Assembly: GCF_016861785.1 (NCBI RefSeq)
Contig: NZ_BOLS01000023.1
Location: 1-33,348 of the forward strand
From: Lacticaseibacillus mingshuiensis
GTDB lineage: Bacteria > Bacillota > Bacilli > Lactobacillales > Lactobacillaceae
DNA length: 33,348 nucleotides
Reading direction: 5' to 3'
The position numbers and the translations under genes were made by a program. The notes beneath the pieces are model-generated. The model was not told the origin of the DNA. It worked only from the letters and a program-made list of their open reading frames with translations, and searched no databases. This document shows positions 23,975 to 33,207 of the stretch, piece after piece (positions within the stretch are counted from its first letter, which is position 1; each line of letters begins with the position of its first letter).

Positions 23975-24011
23975 AAAAGAAGCCGGCAGGTGGTTGCCAG
24001 CTTCTTTTTTT
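23975..24011 (+). terminator. Terminator of the gene at 23399
   Basis: AGAAGC plus GGC pairs with GCC plus GCTTCT, followed by TTTTTT (24005-24011). Confidence 0.85.
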
Positions 24012-24090
24012 ATCGAGCTTTTAAGTACAGTTTGAGAGCGAAAATGAAACAGATGAGACGCGCTTAGTTGGGAACTGGCAAAATAATATT

Positions 24091-24118
24091 TTGAAATCAA
24101 CAACAGAACGCGTATGAT
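24091..24118 (+). promoter_or_regulatory. Promoter of alsS-alsD
   Basis: TTGAAA (24091-24096) and TATGAT (24113-24118), 16 bases apart, 33 bases before the alsS start. Confidence 0.5.
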
Positions 24119-24150
24119 GTGAAACAGACAACGGAAAGCGAGGCATTGTG

Positions 24151-25824
24151 ATGTCAAACCCTCAGCGCCATGGCGCAAACTTAGTGATCGATAGCCTGAT
24201 CGCGCATCAGGTCCCATACGTATTCGGAATTCCAGGCGCGAAAATCGACCGCGTTTTCGAATTGCTCGAACATCCGACAGCGCCTAAGACCCCACAACTG
24301 ATCATCACCCGGCATGAGCAGGATGCGGCGTTCATGGCCGCTGCGGTCGGGCGAATGACCGGCCAGCCGGGTGTTGTGTTGACCACCTCAGGGCCTGGTG
24401 CGGCAAATCTTGCCACGGGCTTGGTGACTGCAACGGCGGAGGGCGACCCGGTCCTTGCACTTGCAGGTCAGGTCCAGCGCAAGGACCTTTTGCGGGCGGC
24501 CCACCAAAGTATGAAAAATGCGGAGATGTTTGCCCCTATCACCAAGTATGCCGCTGAGGTCCAAGATCCCGACAATGTTTCTGAATTGATTGCCAACGCG
24601 TGGCGCGCCGCTGCTTCTGGCAAGCAAGGGGCCAGTTTTGTGTCGATTCCTCAGGATGTGACTGACGCGCCGACAGATGCAGCCGCCATTCGCCCGAGCG
24701 TTGCGCCAAAACTCGGGCCGGCCAGCCCCGCCGACATGACCAATTTGGCGACACAGATCAAGGAGGCGGCGTTACCAGTCTTGCTGCTTGGGATGCGCGC
24801 CTCCTCTGAAGAGGTGACGCAGGCCTTGCGGGATCTTCTTGCCACGGCTGACCTGCCAGTCGTTGAGACTTTCCAAGGGGCGGGCATTGTCTCACATGAA
24901 CAGGAACATGATTTCTTCGGTCGCGTCGGATTGTTCCGTAACCAGCCAGGGGACCAGCTGTTGCAGCAAAGTGACCTGGTGATCGCGATCGGGTACGACC
25001 CGGTGGAATACGAACCGCGCAACTGGAATAGCGAAGGCCGCGCGCGCATCATCGTCATTGACGCGCAGCCCAGTGAGATCGACCAACATTTTCAGCCGGA
25101 AAGCGAATTGATCGGGGACATCTCTCAGACCTTGGCAATTCTGACGCCGCTGGTGCGCGGCTATCGGGTCGCGCCGAGTGCAAAGTCAATTCTTGAAGGG
25201 CTGCAGGCGCAGCTCCAAGCCCGCGATGTCCCACCGGCTTTGGCTGAGCAGACGCGGGTCCATCCGCTGAGTATCATCGCAGCACTGCAGGAACGCGTCG
25301 ATGATCACATGACGGTGGCGGTCGATGTCGGGAGCCACTACATTTGGATGGCTCGCCATTTTCGCAGCTATCAGCCGCGGCGCCTGCTTTTTTCAAATGG
25401 CATGCAGACCTTGGGCGTCGCGTTGCCTTGGGCGATCGCCGCGACGCTGGTTCGACCTGGGGAAAAAGCCGTTTCTGTGTCTGGCGACGGGGGCTTTCTG
25501 TTTTCGGCGATGGAGCTTGAAACAGCCGTGCGCCTGCATAGTGATCTGGTTCATATCATTTGGAATGATGGGCACTACGACATGGTCAAGTTCCAAGAGG
25601 AAATGAAGTATGGGCAAGCAGCCGGTGTTGATTTTGGTCCCGTCGATTTTGTGAAATACGCAGAGGCGTTCGGGGCCAAGGGGCTGCGTGTCGACAAGCC
25701 GGCCGACCTCGGGCGTGTGCTCGATGAGGCCTTTGCGACCAAGGGCCCAGTGATCGTCGATATTCCAGTTGATTATTCGGATAACCGCAAGCTCGGCGAC
25801 GCGATGCTGCCGGATCAGTTCTAG
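24151..25824 (+). CDS. alsS: Acetolactate synthase, catabolic AlsS type
   Basis: 557 residues from the ATG at 24151 (a GTG just before it is less likely). It joins two pyruvates to give alpha-acetolactate and CO2 with thiamine diphosphate. Visible are [16 protein letters not shown] near the start, [18 protein letters not shown] with the catalytic Glu, and [15 protein letters not shown]. The C-terminal cofactor motif [17 protein letters not shown] ends about 27 residues later in [11 protein letters not shown]. No separate regulatory subunit gene is present, and alsD follows 9 bases later, so this is the catabolic, acetoin-forming enzyme rather than the branched-chain amino acid one. It disposes of excess pyruvate. 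Confidence 0.93.
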   Translation: MSNPQRHGANLVIDSLIAHQVPYVFGIPGAKIDRVFELLEHPTAPKTPQLIITRHEQDAAFMAAAVGRMTGQPGVVLTTSGPGAANLATGLVTATAEGDPVLALAGQVQRKDLLRAAHQSMKNAEMFAPITKYAAEVQDPDNVSELIANAWRAAASGKQGASFVSIPQDVTDAPTDAAAIRPSVAPKLGPASPADMTNLATQIKEAALPVLLLGMRASSEEVTQALRDLLATADLPVVETFQGAGIVSHEQEHDFFGRVGLFRNQPGDQLLQQSDLVIAIGYDPVEYEPRNWNSEGRARIIVIDAQPSEIDQHFQPESELIGDISQTLAILTPLVRGYRVAPSAKSILEGLQAQLQARDVPPALAEQTRVHPLSIIAALQERVDDHMTVAVDVGSHYIWMARHFRSYQPRRLLFSNGMQTLGVALPWAIAATLVRPGEKAVSVSGDGGFLFSAMELETAVRLHSDLVHIIWNDGHYDMVKFQEEMKYGQAAGVDFGPVDFVKYAEAFGAKGLRVDKPADLGRVLDEAFATKGPVIVDIPVDYSDNRKLGDAMLPDQF

Positions 25825-25833
25825 GAGGCTCAG

Positions 25834-26556
25834 ATGACAGAAAAAGAGGACCAGTTACTTTACCAACATGGGACGCTCGGGGCCTTGGTGCCGGGATTAT
25901 TTGCCGGCACTCAGACGCTGACCGAGCTGTTGCAGCACGGCGACACCGGCATTGGCACACTGGATGGGCTCGATGGGGAGCTGATCATTTTGGCCGGCCA
26001 GGTGTATCAAGTGGCCGCGAGTGGACAAGTCCACCTGATCGCGGATACGGATGCGGCCAAGGTGCCGTTTGCCAATGTCCATCACGCGGCGTTTGAGACA
26101 GTCGGTCAAGTTGTCGCCGACACTCAGGATGCCTTCGCGAACGTTGTGCTGAAACTACTTGGCACCCGCAACCTATTTGCCGCGGTGCGCCTTCACGGGA
26201 CGTTTGGCCAGGTCACGACGCGGGCCGTGGCCAAACAGGTGCCGCCCTATCCAACCCTGACCGAAACAGCAGCCGACCAAGCTGTTTTCACGCGAAAAAA
26301 TGTGACTGGAACGCTCTTGGGTTACTATTCGCCTCAGCTGTATGCGGGGATGGCAACGCCGAGCTTTCATCTGCATTTTCTCAGTGATGCCCATGATCTT
26401 GGCGGCCATGTGTTGGCGCTCGGTCAGATCGCAGGGGCGCTGGAGACCCAACTGTTCAGTGACCTACAGCTGCATTTGCCGACGGAGAACTCCGCATTTT
26501 TGCAGGAAGATCTCGATGGCGATCTGCTTGGCGAGATCGCGCAAGCGGAGCATTGA
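25834..26556 (+). CDS. alsD: Alpha-acetolactate decarboxylase
   Basis: 240 residues, normal length. It turns alpha-acetolactate into acetoin in the pathway opened by AlsS. Typical stretches are LYQHGTLGALVPGLFAGT, GIGTLDGLDGELIIL, FAAVRLHGTFGQVTTRA, GTLLGYYSPQLYAGMATPSFHLHFLSDAHDLGGHVL and LQLHLPTE. The histidines in FHLHF and GGHVL are the zinc ligands of the family. The ATG follows TAGGAGGCTCAG. The operon ends without an obvious hairpin before the next promoter at 26579. Confidence 0.95.
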   Translation: MTEKEDQLLYQHGTLGALVPGLFAGTQTLTELLQHGDTGIGTLDGLDGELIILAGQVYQVAASGQVHLIADTDAAKVPFANVHHAAFETVGQVVADTQDAFANVVLKLLGTRNLFAAVRLHGTFGQVTTRAVAKQVPPYPTLTETAADQAVFTRKNVTGTLLGYYSPQLYAGMATPSFHLHFLSDAHDLGGHVLALGQIAGALETQLFSDLQLHLPTENSAFLQEDLDGDLLGEIAQAEH

Positions 26557-26578
26557 ATTTTCAGGCCAGCCCGAATAT

Positions 26579-26607
26579 TTGACAGCGTTTTCACTTGCGA
26601 GTAAAAT
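26579..26607 (+). promoter_or_regulatory. Consensus promoter of the gene at 26645
   Basis: TTGACA (26579-26584) and TAAAAT (26602-26607) with an ideal 17-base spacer. It lies 22 bases after the alsD stop. Confidence 0.75.
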
Positions 26608-26644
26608 ATTGACGTTGGACAAACCGAAGAATGGGGGCCATCGG

Positions 26645-27433
26645 ATGCGGCTTACACCGAGCACCAAGGTCTTTATGTACATGGCAACGATGAGTGGGGA
26701 CACCGATGTCATGCACGACACCCTTTGGCGCGACCGGTACCGCTTGGATCCGTTACGCACGATGCATGCATTGATGCGCAACGGGTACATTCAAGCGGGC
26801 GGGGCGCTAGGGGATGTTGTGCTGACAGCCAAGGGCCAGTCCGCGCTCAGCGATATTGCCGATCAATTGTGGATCCACGAATATTATCTACCGGATGTGA
26901 TCGATTTTGCCCATGCGCGGCGACGCTTCTGGGAACGACCGATGCAGGGGTATGTGCTCGTTGAACACCTCCTTGATGAGGCGTTGGTGCGCTATGGCGA
27001 TGATCCAGGGTACGCGGCGGTCTTGCTGCGGCACCGCTTGAAGCTGGAGCTCGACACGCAGCATGATCAGGCGGCTGCGGCGGCGCTGATGGCGCTGATC
27101 GTGCAGGACCTGGAGCCGGGTGATGAATTCGATGCGGCGGCCTTCGCCTACGCGACCACGTGGGTGAAGATCACAAGCTTTGACAAGCAGACGCTGAAAA
27201 CACTGCTTGGCCGGCTGAACTGGAGCCTCTCAGATTTTGAGATGCATTTTTCCGATTGGCTGGGGATGCAACCGCGCAAGGCGACGCTGTTCACCCATTT
27301 TGAGATCATGACGATCGTGATGTATGAGATCGCAGACAACGCGGGCCAGCTGACGGCGCTTTATGCCGCCGCAGCCCACCGGATGTTGCGAAACAAAATG
27401 CTGCCAGCGGTCGATGAGAAAGTTTTGCTATAG
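26645..27433 (+). CDS. Unknown protein with winged-helix-like N-terminus
   Basis: 262 residues from the ATG at 26645, preceded by GGGGG and a consensus promoter; a much longer upstream frame overlaps alsD and is not real. I do not recognise the family. Residues about 30-65, with TMHALMRNGYIQAGG and VVLTAKGQSAL, read like a winged-helix wing and the L-T-x-x-G element of PadR/MarR-like regulators, which is only a hint. The remainder is helical, with many Ala and Asp/Glu residues and no membrane segment. It lies next to two Mga-like regulators and Flp, so a regulatory role is possible. Confidence 0.72.
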   Translation: MRLTPSTKVFMYMATMSGDTDVMHDTLWRDRYRLDPLRTMHALMRNGYIQAGGALGDVVLTAKGQSALSDIADQLWIHEYYLPDVIDFAHARRRFWERPMQGYVLVEHLLDEALVRYGDDPGYAAVLLRHRLKLELDTQHDQAAAAALMALIVQDLEPGDEFDAAAFAYATTWVKITSFDKQTLKTLLGRLNWSLSDFEMHFSDWLGMQPRKATLFTHFEIMTIVMYEIADNAGQLTALYAAAAHRMLRNKMLPAVDEKVLL

Positions 27434-27437
27434 CGCC

Positions 27438-27473
27438 AAAAAAGCGTGATGCGGGGAGGCATCACGCTTTTTG
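27438..27473. terminator. Bidirectional terminator
   Basis: AAAAAAGCGTGATGC / GCATCACGCTTTTT, a perfect nine-base GC-rich core with A and T runs on both sides. It separates the convergent genes at 26645 and 27537. Confidence 0.88.
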
Positions 27474-27536
27474 TATGGCATCTGAGCCCTCGGCTGAAAC
27501 TGGCAGGTTGAAGACGCAGCTGGAACCGGCGCAGGG

Positions 27537-29080
27537 CTATGCGCGCGCCTTTGTCTCCTTGAGCGCCAGCTTGTTCACGGCGGCTTGCTTTTGCTGATAC
27601 AGCGCATAAATTCGTTCGTACAATTGATGCCGGTCGGTCACGGTGGCGTCCAGGTACCAATCGATCACCTTATTGGCGTGGCCGTTCAGCCAGCGCTGGA
27701 TATCAGACGCCATATAATCATCCCGAACCGCCACGACCAGGTCGGCTTCGTCGAGGTCGGCGCAAACAGGAAGCCGGGTCGCGATGCCAAGGTCATCGAC
27801 AAAGTCAAACAAGGCGCGGTTCAAAATGTCGGTCGGCTCGACCAGCAGTTTGAGCTTGACCTTTTCTTCCTCGGTGAATTGGGCAAGGACCGGCACAAAT
27901 AGGTAAAACAGCAACTCGGCGAAGGCCTCTGGATCGCGTTTGAACGCGCTATAGGCGGGTCGATCGGGCAATGACTCGACAAATTCGAGAAATACTTGGC
28001 GCTGGCGCTGCTCCCGATATGACGATTTATTCGCCCCAAAGAAATCTGCCTGCTTGAAGTAATTGCCGTCCATCAGATAAAACGAAAACGAGACACGCAG
28101 GACATTGAGTGCCAGATGGGTCGACCGGTGCAGCTGATCGGCGGACAGGCCTGGAAAACGTGCCGTCAAAAATGGCCCCAGCGCTTCGACCACGTCGTTC
28201 GCCGGGGTCTTTTGACTCAGCAGGAATTCCTGCAAGGCCTGCTCATTTTCAGTCAGCGGCGTGAAATTGATCGTTTTATTTTGATAAAAGTAAAAGAAGC
28301 AGCTCTCGGCACGGCGAGCTTCAGGGTCGCGCTTGGCGAACAGTTCCTGCTTGTAGATCGTTTCGTCGAAGCTGGCCATCTCGCCAAAGACGTCCTCAAA
28401 TCGCGCACAATAGCCGACATAATGGCCATGTGCCATCCGAATCCGGCAGACGGCCCAAAACAGCTCCTCTTGCAGGGCCGCGATCGGGTCGACTTTGTGT
28501 GTTTTGAGCTCATTGTACTGGCGGTCCAGCTGTGCAGACGAGATCGATGAAAAGGGCCAGCCCGAGCCGTGTGTTGCCAGCCAGTAAAACACGGTCAAAA
28601 AAAGCCGGATCTGTTTTTCATCACCGACAAAGCCCGGCAATGTCAGCGACATCTTGATCTGGTACCGGGCCAACAATTGGCGAAGCGGGGCGGTCTTTCG
28701 CAGCAGGGTCGAACGGCTGAGTAGCGCTCGTTGCAGAACCGGTCGACGCTTGGCCGACTGCCCTGAACCAGATAATCGACAAATTGATATGCGATCGCGT
28801 CTTCCATTAATAAGAAGCGATACTGGTCGATCGTCACTCTTAGCGGCAGTGGCCCCATCAAGGACTTTTTGACAGTGGCCCGGCTGTCTCCGGTGATTGC
28901 GGCCACATCTTCGATCAGTTCTTGGAAAATGTTATAGGTCTGCTGATAGGAGATGCCGATCTTCGCCGAGAGTTCGGTGATCGTCAAACTGTCGGCGTCA
29001 AATGCGGTGAGCACACTGAACATCATGAATTTTTGCAGATCCGCTTTTTCAAGAAAGATCTCTTCGAATTGCATGCTCAC
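27537..29080 (-). pseudogene. Mga/AtxA-like transcriptional regulator, one-base frameshift
   Basis: Full length would be 514 residues, close to the 523 of its divergent neighbour. The first frame (from the ATG at 29078-29080) has the N-terminal helix-turn-helix LTITELSAKIGISYQQTYNIFQEL and runs through YLVQGSRPSVDRF before going wrong. The other frame takes over with LQRALLSRSTLLRKTAPLRQLL, the second, Mga-type helix-turn-helix, then GFVGDEKQIRLFLTVFYWLATHGSGWPF. Both match the neighbour's FLQAMDTSKATMLRHLKPL and GDEKRVRLFLTMIFWMATDGAGWPF. Restoring one T at about 28737 (minus strand GGTT to GGTTT) joins them exactly. The C-terminal part to 27537 is intact. As written the gene is broken; sequence error is the alternative. 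Mga-family proteins activate surface or metabolic genes and may sense sugar phosphorylation through PRD-like domains. Confidence 0.82.
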
Positions 29081-29301
29081 CCCTCCTTGTCCATTACTTC
29101 CCTTTTATCATTCAGTATAGCAAATTTTACAAAAACTGACACTTTTTGGCAATCGGGCCCGTGCGAATGGGGATTCGATTTGCTTACAAACGCCAACGAT
29201 TTTGGTCAAAATCTCGTAAGCATAATTGAAAAGATGGACATTTGCCCTTATAATTTGGAGGCATTGCAGTCCATAATGACGATTTTTGGGGGAGTTTAAT
29301 A
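29081..29301. promoter_or_regulatory. Divergent regulatory region between the two Mga-like genes
   Basis: Rightward promoter: TTGAAA (29226-29231) and TATAAT (29249-29254), 17 bases apart. Leftward -10 box: TATACT on the minus strand (29114-29119) with a weak -35. Just upstream of the rightward -35 box are nested inverted repeats: TGCTTAC (29181-29187) with GTAAGCA (29216-29222), and inside them GATTTT-GGTC-AAAATC (29198-29213). This is a good candidate binding site for one of the two regulators. Confidence 0.6.
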
Positions 29302-30873
29302 ATGCGCGGTCGTGAAGATATTTTCCTGTCAATGTCAGAATCTGAAAAAATGAGCCTATTTCGGCGCATCGTGAACGCGCGGGTGGCGTCCACGCCAGTC
29401 GTGGATCGATTGGCCGGTGAACGGGCGGGGGAGCCATTGATCGAAGAGGTCAACTTGAAGCAGATCGCCTCGCTGACGGGCCGCAATTATGGCAGTGTTT
29501 ACAACACATACAACGGCCTTGTTGCCGCGCTTGAAATCATGACCCACACAAAAAATGCGTCGATCAAGCGTCTTTTCAACATTCCATCGAGTGATGTCCG
29601 GCTGTATTTTGTTCAAAATGGGCATCCGTATCAGTTCTTGGAGGCGTTGCTGACGCATGGCTATCCCAACTTCGACGCGTTTTTGCAAGCCATGGACACC
29701 TCGAAGGCAACGATGCTGCGCCACTTAAAGCCGCTGCGCGAATTTTCGCGGAAGTTTGGCGTTCGCTTTTCGTATGAGACCTTGCGAATTCAAGGCGACG
29801 AGAAACGCGTTCGGCTGTTTTTGACGATGATCTTTTGGATGGCCACGGACGGCGCGGGCTGGCCGTTCGAGCGCGCCTCTCGCACTGAAATGGGCGTCTT
29901 AGTCGATCAGGCCGTCGCGCTGTACGACGTGGGGACGCCGAATTTGGTGACGCGCGAGATCGCGATGTATTATGCGGCTGTCTCGAAGCAGCGGGTGGCA
30001 GATGGCAACGCGATCGTCTACCAGCCGGAGCATTTGACGTTGAAGTATCCGGTCGCCAACCTCTTTGAAGCAGAAGCGGGGCCGATGGGGGAATTGCAAC
30101 CGCAAATGACCCTGTCCGAACAGCTTGGTGAATCGGCGGCGATGTATTTTCTGTTCAACTTCCTGCCGTTTTATGTGACGACGAGCTCGACCTTGATCGA
30201 GCAGACCATTCAGCGTTTCAAACGCTACAATCCGGTGATCTATACACTTGTGACCGAATTTTTGGCAAAACTGCCGGTGGCGTTTCTGGAAGATGACCTC
30301 TTGCCGAAAGAGACGCTGAATATGCTGAAGGCCAACTTGTTTGCCAACACCGTGTCGTCGCTGGAATTTGGCGAGGATATCTCTGAAATGATCGCCTATG
30401 AGGCCAACAATAAGCTGAGCCAGATGCCAGAGAACCCCGCCCTTGCGAAAAAAGTGCGGCAGACACTAGAGCATGTGATCTTCACCAATCAATTCACTGG
30501 GTTGGCGGATATGATCGACCCACTTAGCCAGTCGTATTATCGCAACCTGCTGCAACTAGTCATTCAGTTTATCCCGCCGGTCAAAGTCCGCGTGGCGCCT
30601 GTTGTTGAACAAAGCGTGCTGGGGTACATCGACCTGCTGTCGTTTTTGATCACCCAGCCCTTTGTCGAGATCGTGTCGCCGGATGAGGACCTGAGCACGG
30701 TCGACCTGGTCGTCGAAAGCTCGACGGTGCCGGATGCCAAGGAAAAACGCGGCGGCGCGTTGACCTACAAATGGGCGGCCAGCACCTCAAACGACTGGTA
30801 CGGGGAATTATACGCGACGATCCGGCAGTTATGGGATGAAAAAATGAGCCTGGGGGGTGCGGTCGATTACTGA
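29302..30873 (+). CDS. Mga/AtxA-like transcriptional regulator
   Basis: 523 residues. The layout follows Mga: an N-terminal helix-turn-helix (about 50-75, VNLKQIASLTGRNYGSVYNTYNGL), then the Mga helix-turn-helix (about 125-155, FDAFLQAMDTSKATMLRHLKPL) and IQGDEKRVRLFLTMIFWMAT. Two helical PRD-like regions follow, and a C-terminal part from about 440 (VEIVSPDEDLSTVDLVVES) is like the EIIB-like end of the family. Mga proteins are activators whose activity can depend on PTS phosphorylation; targets here are unknown. The ATG follows GGGGGAG. It is a distant paralogue of the frameshifted divergent gene. flp overlaps its 3' end by 17 bases, so the two are likely co-transcribed. Confidence 0.85.
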   Translation: MRGREDIFLSMSESEKMSLFRRIVNARVASTPVVDRLAGERAGEPLIEEVNLKQIASLTGRNYGSVYNTYNGLVAALEIMTHTKNASIKRLFNIPSSDVRLYFVQNGHPYQFLEALLTHGYPNFDAFLQAMDTSKATMLRHLKPLREFSRKFGVRFSYETLRIQGDEKRVRLFLTMIFWMATDGAGWPFERASRTEMGVLVDQAVALYDVGTPNLVTREIAMYYAAVSKQRVADGNAIVYQPEHLTLKYPVANLFEAEAGPMGELQPQMTLSEQLGESAAMYFLFNFLPFYVTTSSTLIEQTIQRFKRYNPVIYTLVTEFLAKLPVAFLEDDLLPKETLNMLKANLFANTVSSLEFGEDISEMIAYEANNKLSQMPENPALAKKVRQTLEHVIFTNQFTGLADMIDPLSQSYYRNLLQLVIQFIPPVKVRVAPVVEQSVLGYIDLLSFLITQPFVEIVSPDEDLSTVDLVVESSTVPDAKEKRGGALTYKWAASTSNDWYGELYATIRQLWDEKMSLGGAVDY

Positions 30874-31552
30874 GCAAACGAAAGAAACGGCTGGCGGGGA
30901 TCTTTGTGTGCAGGTCGTGCCGATCTTCAATCATCTCCCGCTGTCTGCGTTGACGCAGATTCAGGCGTTGGTCCATCACGTTCATTTTGCCGCGGGGGAC
31001 ACGTTGTATTTTGCTGGCAGTCAGGCGGACGCGCTTTATATCATTCACCAGGGCCAGGTGAAGATCGATCAGGTGACGGCTGGCGGTCGCGACCAGTTGA
31101 TTCGGCTTTTGGCGCCCGGCGATTTCGACGGCGACCAGGCACTGTTTTCGCGGTCTGTGCATCAGGCCGAGGCGGTCGCAATGGCACCGGTTGTTGCGTG
31201 TGTGCTGCGCAAACCGGATTTTCAGCAACTGATTCGTGAGCATCCGGATGTTGGCCTTGCTGTGATGGATGAGCTCGCGCAACGTCTGCAGCAAGCGGAA
31301 GCGCGGGCGACCATGACGGCAACGCGCACCGTTGAAGCCAGACTGGCGGACTTTTTGTTGAGGCAAGGCCAGGCTGAGTTCACACTTCCGATGAAGAAAA
31401 AAGAGCTGGCCGCGTTTTTGAGCACGACCCCGGAATCGATCTCGCGCAAGCTTCGCGATTTTGAAAATGCGGGTTGGCTCAAGCAAACTGGTAGCAAGCA
31501 GCTGACTATTTTAGACCGCGCGGCTTTGACCCGCGTGGCGGCGGCCGATTGA
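30857..31552 (+). CDS. flp: Crp/Fnr-family regulator, Flp type
   Basis: 231 residues if the GTG at 30857 is used. This start overlaps the upstream gene. The GTG at 30908, with GCGGGGA upstream, is an alternative but would drop the conserved first cysteine. It has a cyclic-nucleotide-binding-like beta roll (about 20-130, with HHVHFAAGDTLYFAGSQADALYIIHQG) and a C-terminal Crp helix-turn-helix (KKKELAAFLSTTPESISRKLRDFE). CVQVVPIFNHL begins with Cys17, and a second Cys115 lies in VVACVLRKPDF. The 98-residue distance is nearly that of the redox-active Cys5/Cys102 pair of Lactobacillus casei FLP. I infer a disulfide-switched, oxygen- or redox-sensing regulator. There are no Fnr-type cysteine clusters for an iron-sulfur centre. 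Confidence 0.85.
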   Translation: MRSITEQTKETAGGDLCVQVVPIFNHLPLSALTQIQALVHHVHFAAGDTLYFAGSQADALYIIHQGQVKIDQVTAGGRDQLIRLLAPGDFDGDQALFSRSVHQAEAVAMAPVVACVLRKPDFQQLIREHPDVGLAVMDELAQRLQQAEARATMTATRTVEARLADFLLRQGQAEFTLPMKKKELAAFLSTTPESISRKLRDFENAGWLKQTGSKQLTILDRAALTRVAAAD

Positions 31553-31556
31553 CTGG

Positions 31557-31585
31557 TTGTCAATGGCTGGCTTTTGCGGTATTGT
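31557..31585 (+). promoter_or_regulatory. Promoter of the serS leader
   Basis: TTGTCA (31557-31562) and TATTGT (31580-31585) with a 17-base spacer, directly after the flp stop codon. Confidence 0.6.
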
Positions 31586-31591
31586 ATGAGC

Positions 31592-31822
31592 GGAAGAACT
31601 ATGAACATCATTTTAGCCAATAAACGTCTGTGCCTATGTGGACTTTTCAGAGAGATGGCGGCCGGTGTGAGCCATCAACGTCCCTATTCCAGCACAGCGA
31701 TACGGCCAGCGACGAGCTGGACGGCAGCGCCCGTTATCCGCAAAGAGGGTGGCGCGTTGCGTCAAACTTGGGTGGTACCGCGGAAAAAAGCCTTTCGTCC
31801 CAATGAGATGAGGGGCTTTTTG
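31592..31822 (+). promoter_or_regulatory. Serine-specific T-box leader of serS
   Basis: A T-box riboswitch, which senses uncharged tRNA and lets transcription continue into serS when seryl-tRNA is short. The conserved T-box GGGTGGTACCGCGG is at 31770-31783. Stem I is closed by CTGTGC (31628-31633) / GCACAG (31692-31697) and GGAC (31640-31643) / GTCC (31680-31683). The bulge between them holds TCC (31688-31690), a serine codon, as specifier. AGAGAGATGGCGGCCGGTG lies in the upper part of stem I. The terminator follows as AAAAAGCCTTTC ... GAGGGGCTTTTT (31785-31821). Confidence 0.93.
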
Positions 31823-31850
31823 TGTACACAGACCGATGAGGAGGACCATT

Positions 31851-33131
31851 ATGCTAGATATCAAAGTTTTACGTGCAAAGCCGGATTGGGCAAAAGAGAA
31901 ATTGGCGGCCCGCGGCGTGAAGGCGGAAGAGATCGATGACGCGATCGCCCTTGATGACCAAAGACGTGAGGTCATTATGGCGGTCGAGGATCTCAAGGCG
32001 AAGCGCAACAGCGCCTCCGACGAGATCGGCCGTAAGAAGCGCGCCAAAGAAAACGCCGATGACGCGATCAAAGAGATGCGCGAAGTCGGGCAGCAGATCG
32101 CCGCACTTGATCAGAAACGGGCTGACCTTGAAGAAAAGGTCAACTACATTCTCGTGCGTCTACCAAATTTCCCAGCAGATGATGTGCCAATGTCGCTGGA
32201 TGAAAATGATGCCCGGGAAGAATATAAATGGGGAAATATTCGCCAATTCGATTTTGCCCCGAAAGCACACTGGGAGATCGGGGAAAAACTGGGCATCCTT
32301 GATTTTGAGCGGGCAGCCAAAGTTGCAGGTGCACGCTTTGTCTACTATAAAGGTGCCGGCGCACGCCTCGAGCGTGCGGTCTACAACTTTTTCCTCGACG
32401 AGCACTATAAGGAAGGCTACGAGGAAGTGATCACCCCGTATCTCGTCAACGCGGACTCGATGTTCGGCACGGGCCAGTTCCCTAAGTTCACGGAGGACGT
32501 TTACACGATCACTAATGAAGGCGAACCACTGACCTTGATTCCGACCGCGGAAGTGCCACTCGTGAATTACTATCGCGGTGAGATCGTGGACAGTGCGAAG
32601 CTGCCGATCAGCCTGACCGCCTTGTCGCCTGCTTTTCGCTCTGAAGCCGGTAGCGCCGGTCGTGATACCCGTGGCCTGATTCGGATGCACCAGTTCAACA
32701 AGGTCGAGATGGTCAAGTTCTGCAAGCCAGAAGACTCTTGGAACCAGCTGAAGAATTTGATTCACGACGCGGAAGACCTACTGCAAAAATTGGGCCTTCC
32801 GTATCACGTGATCACATTGGCCAGCGGGGATGCCTCGTTTACCTCTGCCAAGACCAACGACCTTGAAGTTTGGATGCCGGCGCAGGATAAATACCGTGAG
32901 ATCTCCAGCTGTTCCAACTGCACCGACTTCCAAGCACGTCGCGCACAGATCCGGTACCGGGACGAAAACGGCAAGCCACAGTTTGTCCACACCCTGAATG
33001 GCTCCGGCCTGGCGGTTGGCCGCGCGGTCGCTTCGATCTTGGAAAATTATCAAAATGAAGATGGCAGTGTGACCATCCCTGAGGTTCTTGTGCCTTATAT
33101 GGGCGGCCAGACCGTGATCACAGCTGAATGA
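31851..33131 (+). CDS. serS: Seryl-tRNA synthetase
   Basis: 426 residues from the ATG at 31851, behind GAGGAGGACC; an in-frame ATG-like start 15 bases earlier lacks a ribosome site. It charges tRNA-Ser with serine. The N-terminal coiled-coil arm (about 30-105) that grips the tRNA long arm is rich in Lys, Glu and Ala. The class II catalytic core has motif 2 ([24 protein letters not shown]) and motif 3 ([20 protein letters not shown]). [22 protein letters not shown] is also typical. Expression is controlled by the serine T-box upstream. A terminator follows. Confidence 0.97.
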   Translation: MLDIKVLRAKPDWAKEKLAARGVKAEEIDDAIALDDQRREVIMAVEDLKAKRNSASDEIGRKKRAKENADDAIKEMREVGQQIAALDQKRADLEEKVNYILVRLPNFPADDVPMSLDENDAREEYKWGNIRQFDFAPKAHWEIGEKLGILDFERAAKVAGARFVYYKGAGARLERAVYNFFLDEHYKEGYEEVITPYLVNADSMFGTGQFPKFTEDVYTITNEGEPLTLIPTAEVPLVNYYRGEIVDSAKLPISLTALSPAFRSEAGSAGRDTRGLIRMHQFNKVEMVKFCKPEDSWNQLKNLIHDAEDLLQKLGLPYHVITLASGDASFTSAKTNDLEVWMPAQDKYREISSCSNCTDFQARRAQIRYRDENGKPQFVHTLNGSGLAVGRAVASILENYQNEDGSVTIPEVLVPYMGGQTVITAE

Positions 33132-33138
33132 TCTTTCT

Positions 33139-33167
33139 CCAAAAAGCCGCAGCAGTGCGGCTTTTTA
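33139..33167 (+). terminator. Terminator of serS
   Basis: AAAAAGCCGC (33141-33150), loop AGCAGT, GCGGCTTTTT (33157-33166). Confidence 0.9.
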
Positions 33168-33207
33168 TGTCCTGTCAGACAGGCTTTTGGACCTTGGCCA
33201 AACTTTT

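Noticed and set aside
23336-24217. A 293-residue minus-strand frame opposite the unknown gene at 23399
   Set aside because: The plus-strand gene has a promoter, ribosome site and terminator; the minus frame crosses that terminator and the alsS promoter.
30650-31486. A 278-residue minus-strand frame opposite flp
   Set aside because: Low-quality composition; the Crp/Fnr protein on the plus strand explains the region.
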